47,137 nucleotides of DNA, taken from NCBI RefSeq assembly GCF_000239855.1, contig NZ_BADT01000234.1:1-47137 (forward strand). Reading direction: 5' to 3'. The position numbers were made by a program, and so were the translations under genes. Origin of the DNA: Pseudoalteromonas sp. BSi20652. GTDB taxonomy: Bacteria > Pseudomonadota > Gammaproteobacteria > Enterobacterales > Alteromonadaceae. This document shows positions 35,427 to 44,410 of the stretch, in pieces. The notes under the pieces are model-generated. The model saw only the letters and a list, made by a program, of their open reading frames with translations. It had not been told where the DNA came from and ran no database searches. Numbering within the stretch: the stretch's first letter is position 1; the number at the start of each line of letters is the position of its first letter.

Positions 35427-35562
35427 TTACCAGCCATTATTACGGCCTTTATTATGCTCATCTAAATAACTCCTTTAAGTTATAAATAGAGTCGCCAAGA
35501 ATGGCTAAATTGTTATTAAAGTCATTAAGTGCAGTCGATGATAATAGCTATAAAATAGTAAG
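35427..35562 (-). pseudogene. Remnant of the C-terminus of an M2-family peptidase
   Basis: Read on the minus strand, 35427-35466 gives YLDEHNKGRNNGW and a stop, against [13 protein letters not shown] and a stop at the end of the peptidase relic after porin 2. Nearby bases (TTATAAATAGAG-CG-GAATGGCT) also match that relic further inside, with about 125 bp missing between the two blocks. No reading frame survives. Together with porin 1 this is the decayed left half of a porin-peptidase duplication. Confidence 0.75.
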
Positions 35563-35929
35563 TATTGGAGTTGTTTTTGCTAGTAAACAATGATTATTGG
35601 AAAAAACAGATAAAAATATGCACTTATACAAACCTATTTATCATTATAAATACAGAAATAATGAATTAAATAGAGTAATTTTTTTGAGAAATTAGAAAAA
35701 TTTAGTGAGAGGAAATTATATTGATGAGGTTTATCGAATAATTAAGTTGTGTTCAACTTAGCGATAAATTGTACCTTTTTTGTTACTTTTTAAGTTTAAA
35801 TGATGACAGACTATTGTTACGTAGATTTCTTGAATACTTTTTGTTTACATTTGCGTGTAATTATTTACAGTTTTGGTGGTTTTATTTGATTTTAATTTGG
35901 CCATTCATTCAGTTTTTGTTCATTTTTTT
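35563..35929. other. AT-rich gene-free stretch between the two porin units
   Basis: About 370 bp without a believable gene. A 70-codon frame at 35769-35981 has skewed Phe/Leu/Tyr composition and no ribosome-binding site. The end of this stretch runs into the porin 2 leader. Confidence 0.4.
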
Positions 35930-35991
35930 GACGTTAGGATGCGCCCCGACTTTGGCTAGACAGCTGAGGCATAAAAAGTAATATTTATAGG
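35930..35991 (+). promoter_or_regulatory. Conserved leader of porin paralog 2
   Basis: GACGTTAGGATGCGCCCCGA, then TTTGGCTAGACAGCTGAGGC and ATAAAAAG, matching the leader of paralog 1 at 34454-34520 with base changes concentrated in the possible stems. Possible inner pairing is GGCT with AGCT. See the matching entry and the finding. Confidence 0.55.
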
Positions 35992-36000
35992 GAATTTAAA

Positions 36001-36804
36001 ATGAAAAAATTAGCCGTTATCATTTCGAGCATTTTATTATCAAGCGCTGCAACCACTGCAATAGCTGCAGATACTTACCAATCAATCAGCCATGTAGGAT
36101 ACGTGGATGTAGATGGTAATGACACGGTAACTGTTGACTCAACTTATTATTTTTCTCCAAAAGCGACTTTAGGTCCTTACGATCAATTTGAATACATCAA
36201 TAAGCAAACAAATGTTTATGGTGCATACAGTGATAATGATTTTGGAGATGTTACTAGCGTTGGCGGTGAGTATTTTGTAGAAGATTTTGTATTAGGTGCA
36301 CAGTACAATAATTTCGATAGTGATTTTGGCTCAAGCACGGATGTGATTGAACTTTCAGCTGGTTACTTCTTTAACCCAAACCTTGTGTTAAAAGCAACGT
36401 TTGTTGATGTAGAAGATGCTGACAATCAGTTCATATTTGATTTGGCATATAACCACCAGTTAAACAGCACTGATTATATTGGCTTTACAGTAACAGCAGA
36501 TGATGAGTTTGATTACCGTGCAGTAGCAGCTAAGTACTTTGTTGATTTACAGCAAGGTAACTACTTGACTGTTGAAGGTAAATTTGAAGATGTTGATGGC
36601 GGTTCAAGTAACTGGGAATTAGCATCTAACTACTATTTCAGCAAAGCAACATCGGTATTTGTTACAGTTAATAAAAATGATGATTACACTCTTGGTGCTC
36701 AACACTTTTTCAACAACAATGTTGGTTTAGAAGCAGGTTACGGCAATAACTGGGATGATTCTGATTATGATGCTTACTTTGCAAATTTAAGCTTACAGTT
36801 CTAA
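36001..36804 (+). CDS. Outer-membrane beta-barrel, putative porin (paralog 2)
   Basis: 267 residues with the same signal peptide start (MKKLAVIISSILLSS), the same block order as paralog 1 (GPYDQFEYINKQTNVYGAYS, YRAVAAKYFVDLQQGNYLTV) and a C-terminal LSLQF. The loops differ more than the strands. The high identity of leader, signal peptide and parts of the barrel shows a tandem duplication. The start is supported by TATAGGGAATTTAAA. Confidence 0.85.
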   Translation: MKKLAVIISSILLSSAATTAIAADTYQSISHVGYVDVDGNDTVTVDSTYYFSPKATLGPYDQFEYINKQTNVYGAYSDNDFGDVTSVGGEYFVEDFVLGAQYNNFDSDFGSSTDVIELSAGYFFNPNLVLKATFVDVEDADNQFIFDLAYNHQLNSTDYIGFTVTADDEFDYRAVAAKYFVDLQQGNYLTVEGKFEDVDGGSSNWELASNYYFSKATSVFVTVNKNDDYTLGAQHFFNNNVGLEAGYGNNWDDSDYDAYFANLSLQF

Positions 36805-36832
36805 TTTAACTAAAATTAGAATATGAACAAAA

Positions 36833-36858
36833 AGACCCGCTCATTTGAGCGGGCTTTT
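36833..36858 (+). terminator. Rho-independent terminator after porin 2
   Basis: GACCCGCTCATTTGAGCGGGC followed by six T residues, 30 bp after the porin stop. Confidence 0.88.
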
Positions 36859-36872
36859 TTGTTCAGCGCTAT

Positions 36873-38066
36873 TTACCAGCCGCAGTTGCGGTCTTCGTTT
36901 TGTTTATCTAAATATGTTTGTAATGGTGCAAAGTAATCGAGCATTGCTGTTGCATCCATTTGCGGCTTACCTGTTACAGTTTCAAGCGCTTCTTGCCAAG
37001 GGCGAGATGAACCCATTTCAAGCATAGCGTTTAGCTTATCCCCTGCTGCTTTTGAATTATAAATAGAGCAGCGATGAATGGCTTTATCGTTACCGGCAAT
37101 TTCACATAAGCTGCGATGAAACTCAAATTGTAAAATATGCGCTAAAAAGTAACGTGTATAAGGCGTGTTGCCCGGAACGTGGTACTTAGCACCCGGATCA
37201 AAGTCGTTTTCGCTACGTGCGATAGGCGCTTGCACCCCTTGGTATTTTTGACGTAGTTCCCATCATACTTTATTGTAATTCTCTGGTGTTACTTCATCTG
37301 AAAATACCTGCTAGCGCCACTGATCAACATCAAATGCCATTTTCATTAACAAACCGATATCTTTAGATTCATCAGGCACTTGTTCAAGTAAGCCGATTTC
37401 TTTTAAGTAACCTGGTGTAACCGATAAGGCAATGGTGTCACCAATGGCTTCATAAAAACCATCGTTTGCACTTTCTTGATAGAATAAAGGCTGCTTGCTG
37501 TATGCGCGTTGATAAAAGTTATGCCCTAATTCATGGTGAATAACTGAAAACTCTTCGCCTGTGCGCAGAACACACATTTTAATGTGTAAATCCACTCTGC
37601 ACGGCTCGATTCTAAATAAAGTGCACTTAGTTCTTTTTCTGTGTTTGTTATAAATGTATTTGCATCTCTAGGGCGTGTTGATCTTTGGTGGTTGAATTTG
37701 CAGCAGTATGTTTGGTTTTTAGGCAAGGTAGAGCTTATGTAGTGTAGTTATTTCCCATAAATAGGCGATAACGCAGCATAAATACCAAACATGCGCTGCC
37801 CTTTGAGTTCTTTCTAGGGACGATTGACTCTTTGTTGCTCGGTTTTTACTTAGCCCACTAGGTTACAAACCTCGCGCCATGATTAAATCGCCCCTAGATT
37901 GAAGAAATTTCAATCTACAAAGTTTAACACGCCCTAGCTGTTACCGCTTTTTTAGTGTGTGCTGAATCGGTAGTGTCTATTGTTACTTGGCATCGTAGGC
38001 TATTAAAGCAAGAGTACCTGCTACCATTAAGGCGCTCATGTTTAGTTTAAATCGAAAGGGGATCAT
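36873..38066 (-). pseudogene. M2-family (ACE-like) dipeptidyl carboxypeptidase, heavily decayed
   Basis: The zinc motif VIHHELGHNFYQRAY and the next ESANDGFYEAIGDTIALSVT mark an M2 peptidase, normally about 600 residues. ATG 38066 gives a lipoprotein-like start (MIPFRFKLNMSALMVAGTLA) in which the expected lipobox Cys is Tyr. A one-base loss follows before VTIDTTDSAHTKKAVT. MITE copy C is inserted after that. RDANTFITNTEKELSALYLE resumes, and then about 290 codons are missing, with a frame change into DLHIKMCVLRTGEEF. Two in-frame stops (TAG 37311-37313, TGA 37263-37265) replace expected Trp codons. The gene is certainly dead. A second remnant of the same family lies after porin 1. Confidence 0.88.
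37672..37933. mobile_element. MITE copy C of the GGCGTG family, with CTAG target duplication
   Basis: 262 bp with ends GGCGTGTTGATCTTTGGTGG and, reverse-complemented, GGCGTGTTAAACTTTGTAGA. CTAG is present on both sides (37668-37671 and 37934-37937). Removing the element and one CTAG rejoins the host peptidase frame as AVT-A-RDANTF, which proves the 4-bp duplication and the exact boundaries. No coding frame is present. Confidence 0.92.
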
Positions 38067-38233
38067 GCTATTCCTTCAATTTTTTGTTATTAAAACGTTG
38101 ATAGTATAAGTGATGTTTAAAACAATAAAATGAATGCGTTAAGGTTCACGACTCGTCGTGCAATGATTGTATTTAAATTAAGATGGGTCATAATTAAGTT
38201 ACTATTTTCATTCAATGTGTAAGGAATGTGCGC
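37938..38233. other. Region between the M2 relic and fadE2
   Basis: The first 130 bp are the N-terminal relic of the peptidase. The remaining 167 bp upstream of fadE2 hold no site I can name; no FadR-like core such as the one before fadE was seen. Confidence 0.35.
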
Positions 38234-40511
38234 ATGTTAATATTTATAATATTGCTGGTCGTGGTGGTGGTTATTTTTGCGGTTAAAGATATTCGCCTAA
38301 AACTTGATTAGTCGTCCTACGTTTAAAATGTTCAAAAAGGTGCTTCCGCCATTATCGCAAACAGAGCGAGAGGCGATGGAAGCAGGTGATGTTTGGTGGG
38401 ATGGTGAGTTATTTAGTGGTAACCCAGACTGGCAAAAACTGCACCGCTTTCCTAAACCAGAGCTTAGCGATAAAGAAAACGCATTTATGGCTAACCAAGT
38501 AGAAACCTTATTGGCGATGCTTGATGATTATCAAATTGTACAAAAAGACAAAGACTTACCAAAAGAAGTGTGGGATTACCTAAAAACAGAAGGTTTTTTT
38601 GCGCTGATCATTCCTGAAAAATTTGGCGGTCGTGAGTTCTCAGCAATTGCTAATTCAACGATAGTGTCAAAAATTTCGACTAAAAGCTTAACAGCCGCAG
38701 TCACTGTTATGGTGCCTAATAGCTTAGGTCCGGGTGAGTTACTTCTTCACTATGGTACTAAAGAGCAGCAAGATCGTTGGCTGCCAAGTTTAGCTAATGG
38801 TACAGATGTTCCTTGTTTTGCATTAACGGGACCAGAGGCGGGCTCTGATGCTGGCAGCATTCCTGATTCAGGCGTTGTGTGTATGGGTGAGCACAATGGC
38901 GAGCAAGTAATGGGCCTGCGTTTAAATTGGTCAAAACGTTACATTACGCTTGCACCAGTGGCTACTGTACTCGGCTTAGCATTTAAAATGTATGATCCAG
39001 ACGCTTTATTAGGTGATAAAAAAGAGCTAGGCATTACATGTGCGCTTATACCAACCGATCATCCGGGTGTTGAAACGGGTGAGCGTCATTATCCGCTTAA
39101 TATGGCCTTTATGAATGGGACCACTTACGGTAAAGATGTATTTATACCACTGGACTGGATCATTGGTGGTCAAGAGTGTGCAGGGCGTGGCTGGAGAATG
39201 CTTGTTGAGTGTTTAAGTGCAGGGCGTGGTATATCACTACCAGCATTGAGTGCAGCAACTGGGCATTTAGCTTCAAAAATGACATCGGCATATGCAATGG
39301 TACGCCAGCAGTTTGGTGTATCTATAGGGCAATTTGAAGGCGTGCAAGAGGCACTTGCGCGTATTGGTGGTTTAACTTACACACTTGAGTCGTGTCGATT
39401 AATGACCGCAGGTGCGATTGATTTAAAATTAAGCCCATCGGTTGTAACAGCGATTGCTAAATACCATATGACTGAAATGGGTCGTACGGTAATGAATGAT
39501 GCAATGGATATTCATTCAGGTAAAGGAATTCAAGTAGGGCCTAATAACTATTTGGCGCATGGCTATATGGGTATTCCGGTATCAATTACGGTTGAAGGCG
39601 CGAATATTTTAACGCGTAACTTAATGATATTTGGCCAAGGTGCAACACGCTGTCATCCATTTGTTTTAAAAGAAATGGAAGCCGCTGCAATGGAAGATGA
39701 CGACGCAGCACTTGAACAATTTGATGGTTTATTAATGAACCATATAATATTTGCAGCAAGTAATGCAGGCATGGCATTTGTGCATGGCTTAACACGTAGT
39801 TATTTTGCTAAAGCGCCTGTAGGTGGTGAAACGGCTGTTTATTATAAGCAACTGAGCAGAATGAGCCGAGGCCTAGCTATTTGTACAGACGTTGCAATGT
39901 TAATGCTTGGCGGAGAACTTAAACGTAAAGAAATGATATCGGCACGTTTGGGTGATGTATTAAGTCATTTGTACTTAGCATCAACCGTTTTAAAACGTTA
40001 TGAAGATGAAGGACGCCAACAAGCTGATTTACCATTTGTAAAATATGCAATTGAGAACTCATTATTTGAAATTGGCCAAGCGTTTAATGGCTTCTTTAAA
40101 AACTTTTCAAATCCGGTTGTCAATTTTACCCTTAAACGCATCGTGTTCCCGCTTGGAAACCATTACCACAGACCAAGTGATGAAATAGCACAAAGTATTT
40201 GCGAGCGTATGACTCAACCTGGAGTATTTAGAAACCGTTTAACGCATTTATGTTATGTAGATGAAAATGCAGGGACAGGGGTAATGGAAAGCGCATTTTT
40301 AGCTATGCATGATATGCAAGCGCAGTTTAAAGATCTAAAACAATGGCAGCGTAAGGGCAGTGTGCCTGCAACGCTTGATATTGAAAGCGCTATAAATTAT
40401 GCACTTGAGAATAAGCTGTTAGAGCAAACGGATGCTGATGCAATGCATCACGCTAATAAGTTGCGAAAGAAAGCTATTGCAGTTGATAACTTTAAGCCTG
40501 ATGAGCTTTAA
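38234..40511 (+). CDS. Acyl-CoA dehydrogenase, FadE paralog with short membrane anchor; frame shift near codon 23
   Basis: The catalytic part (735 residues from TTG 38304 or slightly fewer from ATG 38328) parallels FadE along its whole length: [60 protein letters not shown] and ARLGDVLSHLYLAST. ATG 38234, with TAAGGA before it, encodes one helix (MLIFIILLVVVVIFAVKDIR) and then reaches TAG after AAAACTTGAT. One A fewer at 38299-38302 would join it as LNLISRPTFKMFKKVL, in line with FadE. The anchor is a single helix, against two or three in the paralog at 3.4-5.8 kb. Confidence 0.85.
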
Positions 40512-40539
40512 AATAACATTTTAGATAACGATTAAAAGT

Positions 40540-40575
40540 AAAAAGGCCTTACAAATGTAAGGCCTTTTTATTTTT
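40540..40575. terminator. Bidirectional terminator between fadE2 and the DUF4878 gene
   Basis: AAAAAGGCCTTACAAATGTAAGGCCTTTTT, a 10-bp stem with A and T runs, between convergent genes. Confidence 0.88.
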
Positions 40576-40583
40576 AATTTATT

Positions 40584-41018
40584 TTAACGCGCGTAAGGGT
40601 CGGCAATTATTTTATCTATGTACCATTTCCCTTTTTTACGAAGCATTTTGACACTACGGAAATCATCAATCTTGTCGCCATTTAAATAACCGGTAAAAAT
40701 AAGGTTTATTTTGGCATTATCGCCGTATTGTTCACGGACGCTCATATTGGTCATATCAACTTCAATGGTTACTTCATCGTATTGCATATTTACTAAGTTA
40801 CGGGAAAACTGTTTGGCGGTGCCGTAAGACTTCATTATGCGTGTAAGATTTGGTGTTGCCATGGTACTGGCTTTTTGAAGGTTTTGTTGGTTATAAAGCG
40901 CATCAAAATAAGCAGTTGCTGTATCGCCAGGAGTGTCGCCAAGTGTTTTGCTATCGTCACCGCAGGCTGATAAAAATAAACAGATAACCAAACTTAATAA
41001 ACTCGTGATTTTTTTCAT
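40584..41018 (-). CDS. DUF4878-like lipoprotein
   Basis: 144 residues with a lipoprotein signal (MKKITSLLSLVICLFLSACG, Cys19). The mature part, DTATAYFDALYNQQNLQKAS to LRKKGKWYIDKIIADPYAR, has the SnoaL/NTF2-like pattern of DUF4878 proteins: an N-terminal helix followed by strands ending in a KW-I-D motif. The function is unknown. It is a single gene, divergent from nothing obvious, with a terminator in common with fadE2. Confidence 0.75.
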   Translation of the reverse strand: MKKITSLLSLVICLFLSACGDDSKTLGDTPGDTATAYFDALYNQQNLQKASTMATPNLTRIMKSYGTAKQFSRNLVNMQYDEVTIEVDMTNMSVREQYGDNAKINLIFTGYLNGDKIDDFRSVKMLRKKGKWYIDKIIADPYAR

Positions 41019-41115
41019 ATTAATTATTATTAACTAGTTTTTTTAAAGTGTGTGATTAATCAATGAAGATGTAAAGGTATGGTAGGAAATAAATATAGAA
41101 TTGGATAATAAATAA

Positions 41116-41144
41116 TAAAAAAGGATGCCTAAAGCATCCTTTTA
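41116..41144 (-). terminator. Rho-independent terminator after cysK
   Basis: On the minus strand, AAAAGGATGC-TTTAG-GCATCCTTTT followed by T residues, 17 bp after the cysK stop. Confidence 0.85.
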
Positions 41145-41161
41145 AAACGTAATATACCTAA

Positions 41162-42130
41162 TTATTGCACTAACTCTTGTTCGGTAAACTCTTCATCAAA
41201 CATTGGGCTTGATAAGTAGCGCTCAGTGGCACTTGGTAGGATAACAACAATATTTTTATCTGCGTTTTCAGGTTTTTCCGCAATACGCTTGGCTGCAACA
41301 ACCGCTGCACCTGATGAAATACCCACTAAGATACCTTCTTTTTTCATTAACTGATGTGCCATTGCAATTGCATCTTCATTAGATACTTGCTCTGCTGCAT
41401 CAATTAGTTCTAAGTCTAAGTTGCCAGGGATAAAGCCTGCGCCAATCCCTTGTATTTTATGAGGGCCTGGTTTAATTTCTTCGCCTGCAAGCGTTTGACT
41501 AATTACTGGAGAGTTTGTTGGCTCAACGGCAATAGACTTAACGTTTAAGCCTTTTTCTGTTTTAAGGTATCGACTAACACCTGTAATCGTTCCACCAGTA
41601 CCAACACCGGCTACAAAAAAGTCTACTTTGCCATCAAGCGCATCGTAAATCTCAGGACCTGTTGTTTCAAAGTGAATTTTAGGATTTGCTGGATTTTCAA
41701 ACTGTTGCAATAATATGTACTTATCAGGGGCGGTAGCTTGAATTTCTTTTGCTTTGTTAATTGCGCCATTCATACCTTTGGCACCGTCGGTAAGTATTAG
41801 ATTTGCACCCAATGCCTTTAATAACTTACGACGCTCTAAACTCATAGTATTTGGCATAGTAAGGGTTAATTTATAGCCACGCGCCGCAGCAACGAATGCT
41901 AAAGCGATACCTGTATTACCTGAAGTTGGCTCGATAAGTTCTTTATCTTTAGTTAACTGACCTGATTTTTCAGCTTCCCAAATCATTGATGCACCAATAC
42001 GACATTTAATACTAAAACTAGGATTACGAGATTCTACTTTAGCGTATACATTCCCACCTGTAACACGGTTGAGTTTTACTAGCGGCGTATTACCGATAGT
42101 TAGTGAGTTATCTTCAAAAATAGTAGACAT
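41162..42130 (-). CDS. cysK: Cysteine synthase A
   Basis: O-acetylserine sulfhydrylase, 322 residues. The PLP lysine is in [16 protein letters not shown], the substrate loop is [20 protein letters not shown], and the phosphate loop is [15 protein letters not shown]. It matches E. coli CysK across its length ([19 protein letters not shown]). It forms cysteine from O-acetylserine and sulfide. Together with metC in this window it serves sulfur amino-acid metabolism, but the genes are not adjacent. Confidence 0.96.
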   Translation of the reverse strand: MSTIFEDNSLTIGNTPLVKLNRVTGGNVYAKVESRNPSFSIKCRIGASMIWEAEKSGQLTKDKELIEPTSGNTGIALAFVAAARGYKLTLTMPNTMSLERRKLLKALGANLILTDGAKGMNGAINKAKEIQATAPDKYILLQQFENPANPKIHFETTGPEIYDALDGKVDFFVAGVGTGGTITGVSRYLKTEKGLNVKSIAVEPTNSPVISQTLAGEEIKPGPHKIQGIGAGFIPGNLDLELIDAAEQVSNEDAIAMAHQLMKKEGILVGISSGAAVVAAKRIAEKPENADKNIVVILPSATERYLSSPMFDEEFTEQELVQ

Positions 42131-42490
42131 AATGTTCCTTTGGATACAATCTGATCAACGTGTTAATAGCCTTTGCTACTAACTATATAGATACACTTTA
42201 CTGGGAGTTTAAAAAAATAAAAGTAAAGTTTGGCTATAACATATATTTATTGAGCTTATAACCTGCCGAAATTAAAATGAATTATTAACGGTGCTTTAAT
42301 TATTTTAGGTGCAAGCTTAATTTAAATACAAAAGTAAAAAACAACGCGGTTAAAAAACATGCGAAACAGACTTGCAGTAAGCTTTATTTGTCTGTTATTT
42401 GCGCATGTGAACATAACTTGAATAGTTTTATCACACAATGCGCTTAAAACATGATAAAAATACATATCTAAATTTAACTAAGCAATAACA
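42131..42490. promoter_or_regulatory. Divergent promoter region between cysK and the symporter gene
   Basis: A 360-bp AT-rich region which must carry the promoters of both divergent genes. A CysB site is expected for cysK, but its consensus is too loose to place by eye. No RNA gene or repeat was seen. Confidence 0.4.
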
Positions 42491-43642
42491 ATGAAGTTAA
42501 TCTTAAAATTAATTGCCGGTATTGTGGCCGGTATTTTAGTCGGACTCTACTTACCTATAACTGGAGTTGAACTTTTATTCACAGTAAAAGAGCTAATTGG
42601 TCAAATTATTTCCTTTACGATTCCCCTTATAATTTTATTTTTTATTGCTTCAGGTATTGCTGGTTTACCAAAAGGCTCTGGGCACTTATTAGGTAAAACA
42701 GTCGGGTTTGCTTATAGCTCTACAATTATTGCAGGTACGCTTGCATTTTTATCAGTAAGCGCTTTTATACCGTTTTTAAGTGGTGGCATTACATTTGAAG
42801 CAGAAGTTGCTACAGAAATTGGTAGCTTTATTGATTTAGAAATTCCTCCATTGATGGGGGTTATGACTGCACTAGTGACTGCTTTTGTATTTGGTATAGG
42901 CATGAGTCAATTAGAACTTGATACGCTTAAAAAGGTGTCTGATCAGGGGCGTGATGTAATTGACGGATTATTATCAAAAGTAATTATCCCTGCTTTACCA
43001 TTTTACATTGCCGGTGTATTTGCCGAAATGACGGTAGCTGGGACTGTGGTTGATACATTGAAAACATTTGGTGTAGTACTAATTGCAGCGCTTGTTATGC
43101 ATTGGTTATGGTTAAGCGTTTTATATATATCGACAGGTATATTATTAAAACGTAATCCAATCGAATTAGTTAAAAATATGCTACCTGCTTACTTTACTGC
43201 ATTAGGTACTATGTCGAGTGCGGCAACGATTCCAGTCTCACTCCAGTCAAGTAAAGCAAATAATGTTAAAGAAGATGTAGCTAATTTTACTGTGCCGCTT
43301 TGCGCCACTATTCATTTATCAGGTTCAACCATTACCATAGTTACCTGTGCTATGGCTGTTATGTTTTTATCGCCGAGCATGGAAGTACCTTCATTAATGG
43401 GTATGATCCCGTTTATTATGATGTTAGGTTTAGTAATGATTGCAGCTCCAGGTGCTCCAGGCGGTGCAGTAATGTCGGCGCTTGGTTTATTAACAAGCAT
43501 GCTTGGGTTTAATGAAGGTGCGGTTGCATTAATGATTGCACTTTATTTAGCACAAGATAGTTTTGGTACTGCGTGTAATGTAACGGGTGATGGTATCATT
43601 GCGTTATGGGTTGACAGATTTAGCGAAAAATCGTCATCTTAA
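42491..43642 (+). CDS. Dicarboxylate/amino acid:cation symporter (DAACS family)
   Basis: 383 residues, a little shorter than the usual 420. Helical re-entrant loop and serine-rich motif ALGTMSSAATIPVSLQSSKA, then NFTVPLCATIHLSGSTITIV and the later APGAPGGAVMSALGLLTSML and DGIIALWVDRFSEK show the SLC1/GltP fold. It carries acidic amino acids, Ser/Thr or C4-dicarboxylates with Na+ or H+; the exact substrate cannot be told. A hairpin terminator follows the stop. Confidence 0.88.
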   Translation: MKLILKLIAGIVAGILVGLYLPITGVELLFTVKELIGQIISFTIPLIILFFIASGIAGLPKGSGHLLGKTVGFAYSSTIIAGTLAFLSVSAFIPFLSGGITFEAEVATEIGSFIDLEIPPLMGVMTALVTAFVFGIGMSQLELDTLKKVSDQGRDVIDGLLSKVIIPALPFYIAGVFAEMTVAGTVVDTLKTFGVVLIAALVMHWLWLSVLYISTGILLKRNPIELVKNMLPAYFTALGTMSSAATIPVSLQSSKANNVKEDVANFTVPLCATIHLSGSTITIVTCAMAVMFLSPSMEVPSLMGMIPFIMMLGLVMIAAPGAPGGAVMSALGLLTSMLGFNEGAVALMIALYLAQDSFGTACNVTGDGIIALWVDRFSEKSSS

Positions 43643-43650
43643 ACTATTAG

Positions 43651-43690
43651 AGCGAGGCAATAATATTAATTATTGTTTCGCTTTATGTAT
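43651..43690 (+). terminator. Hairpin terminator after the symporter gene
   Basis: AGCGA-GGCAATAAT pairs with ATTATTGT-TTCGCT around an ATTA loop, followed by a short T-containing tract. It begins eight bases after the stop. Confidence 0.65.
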
Positions 43691-43750
43691 GTTACTGTGG
43701 CAAATTAATTTAATTAAATTGCATGTTGTTAGGTAAATGAGGATGTCCCA

Positions 43751-44401
43751 TTGATTAATGTACTTTTAGTTGATGACCATGAACTTGTGCGAACAGGAAT
43801 CAAGCGTATTCTTGATGACGTACGAGGGTTTAAAGTAATTGGCGAAGCTAAAACTGGCGAAGAGGCTGTACAGTTTTGTCGTCAGCATGCGCCAAACATA
43901 GTATTAATGGATATGAATATGCCAGGCATGGGCGGATTAGAAGCGACTAAAAAGATTTGTCGTTACTGCCCAGATGTAAAAATTATTGTGCTTACTGTTA
44001 ATTGTGAAGACCCGTTTCCGAGCAAGGTAATGCAGATTGGTGCGCATGGCTTTTTAACTAAAGGTGCGGGCTCTGACGAAATGGTTCGTGCCATTCGTTG
44101 TGTTCACGCTGGTCAGCGTTATATTGCCCCTGAAATTGCACAGCAGATAGCGCTTGCACAAGTGACAGGCCGCACAGACGAAAATCCTTTTCAGAGCTTA
44201 TCTGAACGCGAACTGCAAATTATGCTTATGATCACTAAAGGTGAAAAAGCACAAAATATAGCTGAGCGTTTAAACCTAAGTTCAAAAACAGTAAATAGCT
44301 ATCGCTACCGTATGTTTGAAAAGCTAAATGTAGGTGGTGATGTTGAGCTTACTCATTTAGCAATTCGTCATAAAATGATTGATATAGACGTTTCGTACTA
44401 A
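43751..44401 (+). CDS. uvrY: Response regulator UvrY/GacA
   Basis: 216 residues starting at TTG 43751 (MINVLLVDDHELVRTGIKRI), with TGAGGATG upstream; rare start codons are common for this gene. Receiver Asp54 lies in IVLMDMNMPGMGG. The LuxR-type HTH is LSERELQIMLMITKGEKAQN followed by IAERLNLSSKTVNSYRYRMF. GacA/UvrY, with its sensor BarA/GacS, turns on CsrB-type small RNAs. It is followed by uvrC nine bases later, as in E. coli. Confidence 0.95.
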   Translation: MINVLLVDDHELVRTGIKRILDDVRGFKVIGEAKTGEEAVQFCRQHAPNIVLMDMNMPGMGGLEATKKICRYCPDVKIIVLTVNCEDPFPSKVMQIGAHGFLTKGAGSDEMVRAIRCVHAGQRYIAPEIAQQIALAQVTGRTDENPFQSLSERELQIMLMITKGEKAQNIAERLNLSSKTVNSYRYRMFEKLNVGGDVELTHLAIRHKMIDIDVSY

Positions 44402-44410
44402 CTATAATTT

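Noticed and set aside
35769-35981. 70-codon frame before porin 2
   Set aside because: Extreme Phe/Leu/Tyr content of AT-rich DNA, no ribosome-binding site, and its end overlaps the conserved porin leader.
37263-37313. Recoding of TAG/TGA at Trp positions in the M2 gene
   Set aside because: The same gene has a large deletion, a frame change, a lost lipobox Cys and a MITE insertion, so plain decay explains the stops.
38299-38310. Programmed +1 frameshifting in the FadE paralog
   Set aside because: Not excluded, but four other one-base breaks at A/T runs in the same window make sequence error the simpler cause.
42131-42490. CysB or CRP sites between cysK and the symporter
   Set aside because: Candidates such as TGTGAACATAA lack the second half-site, and the CysB consensus is too loose to place by eye.
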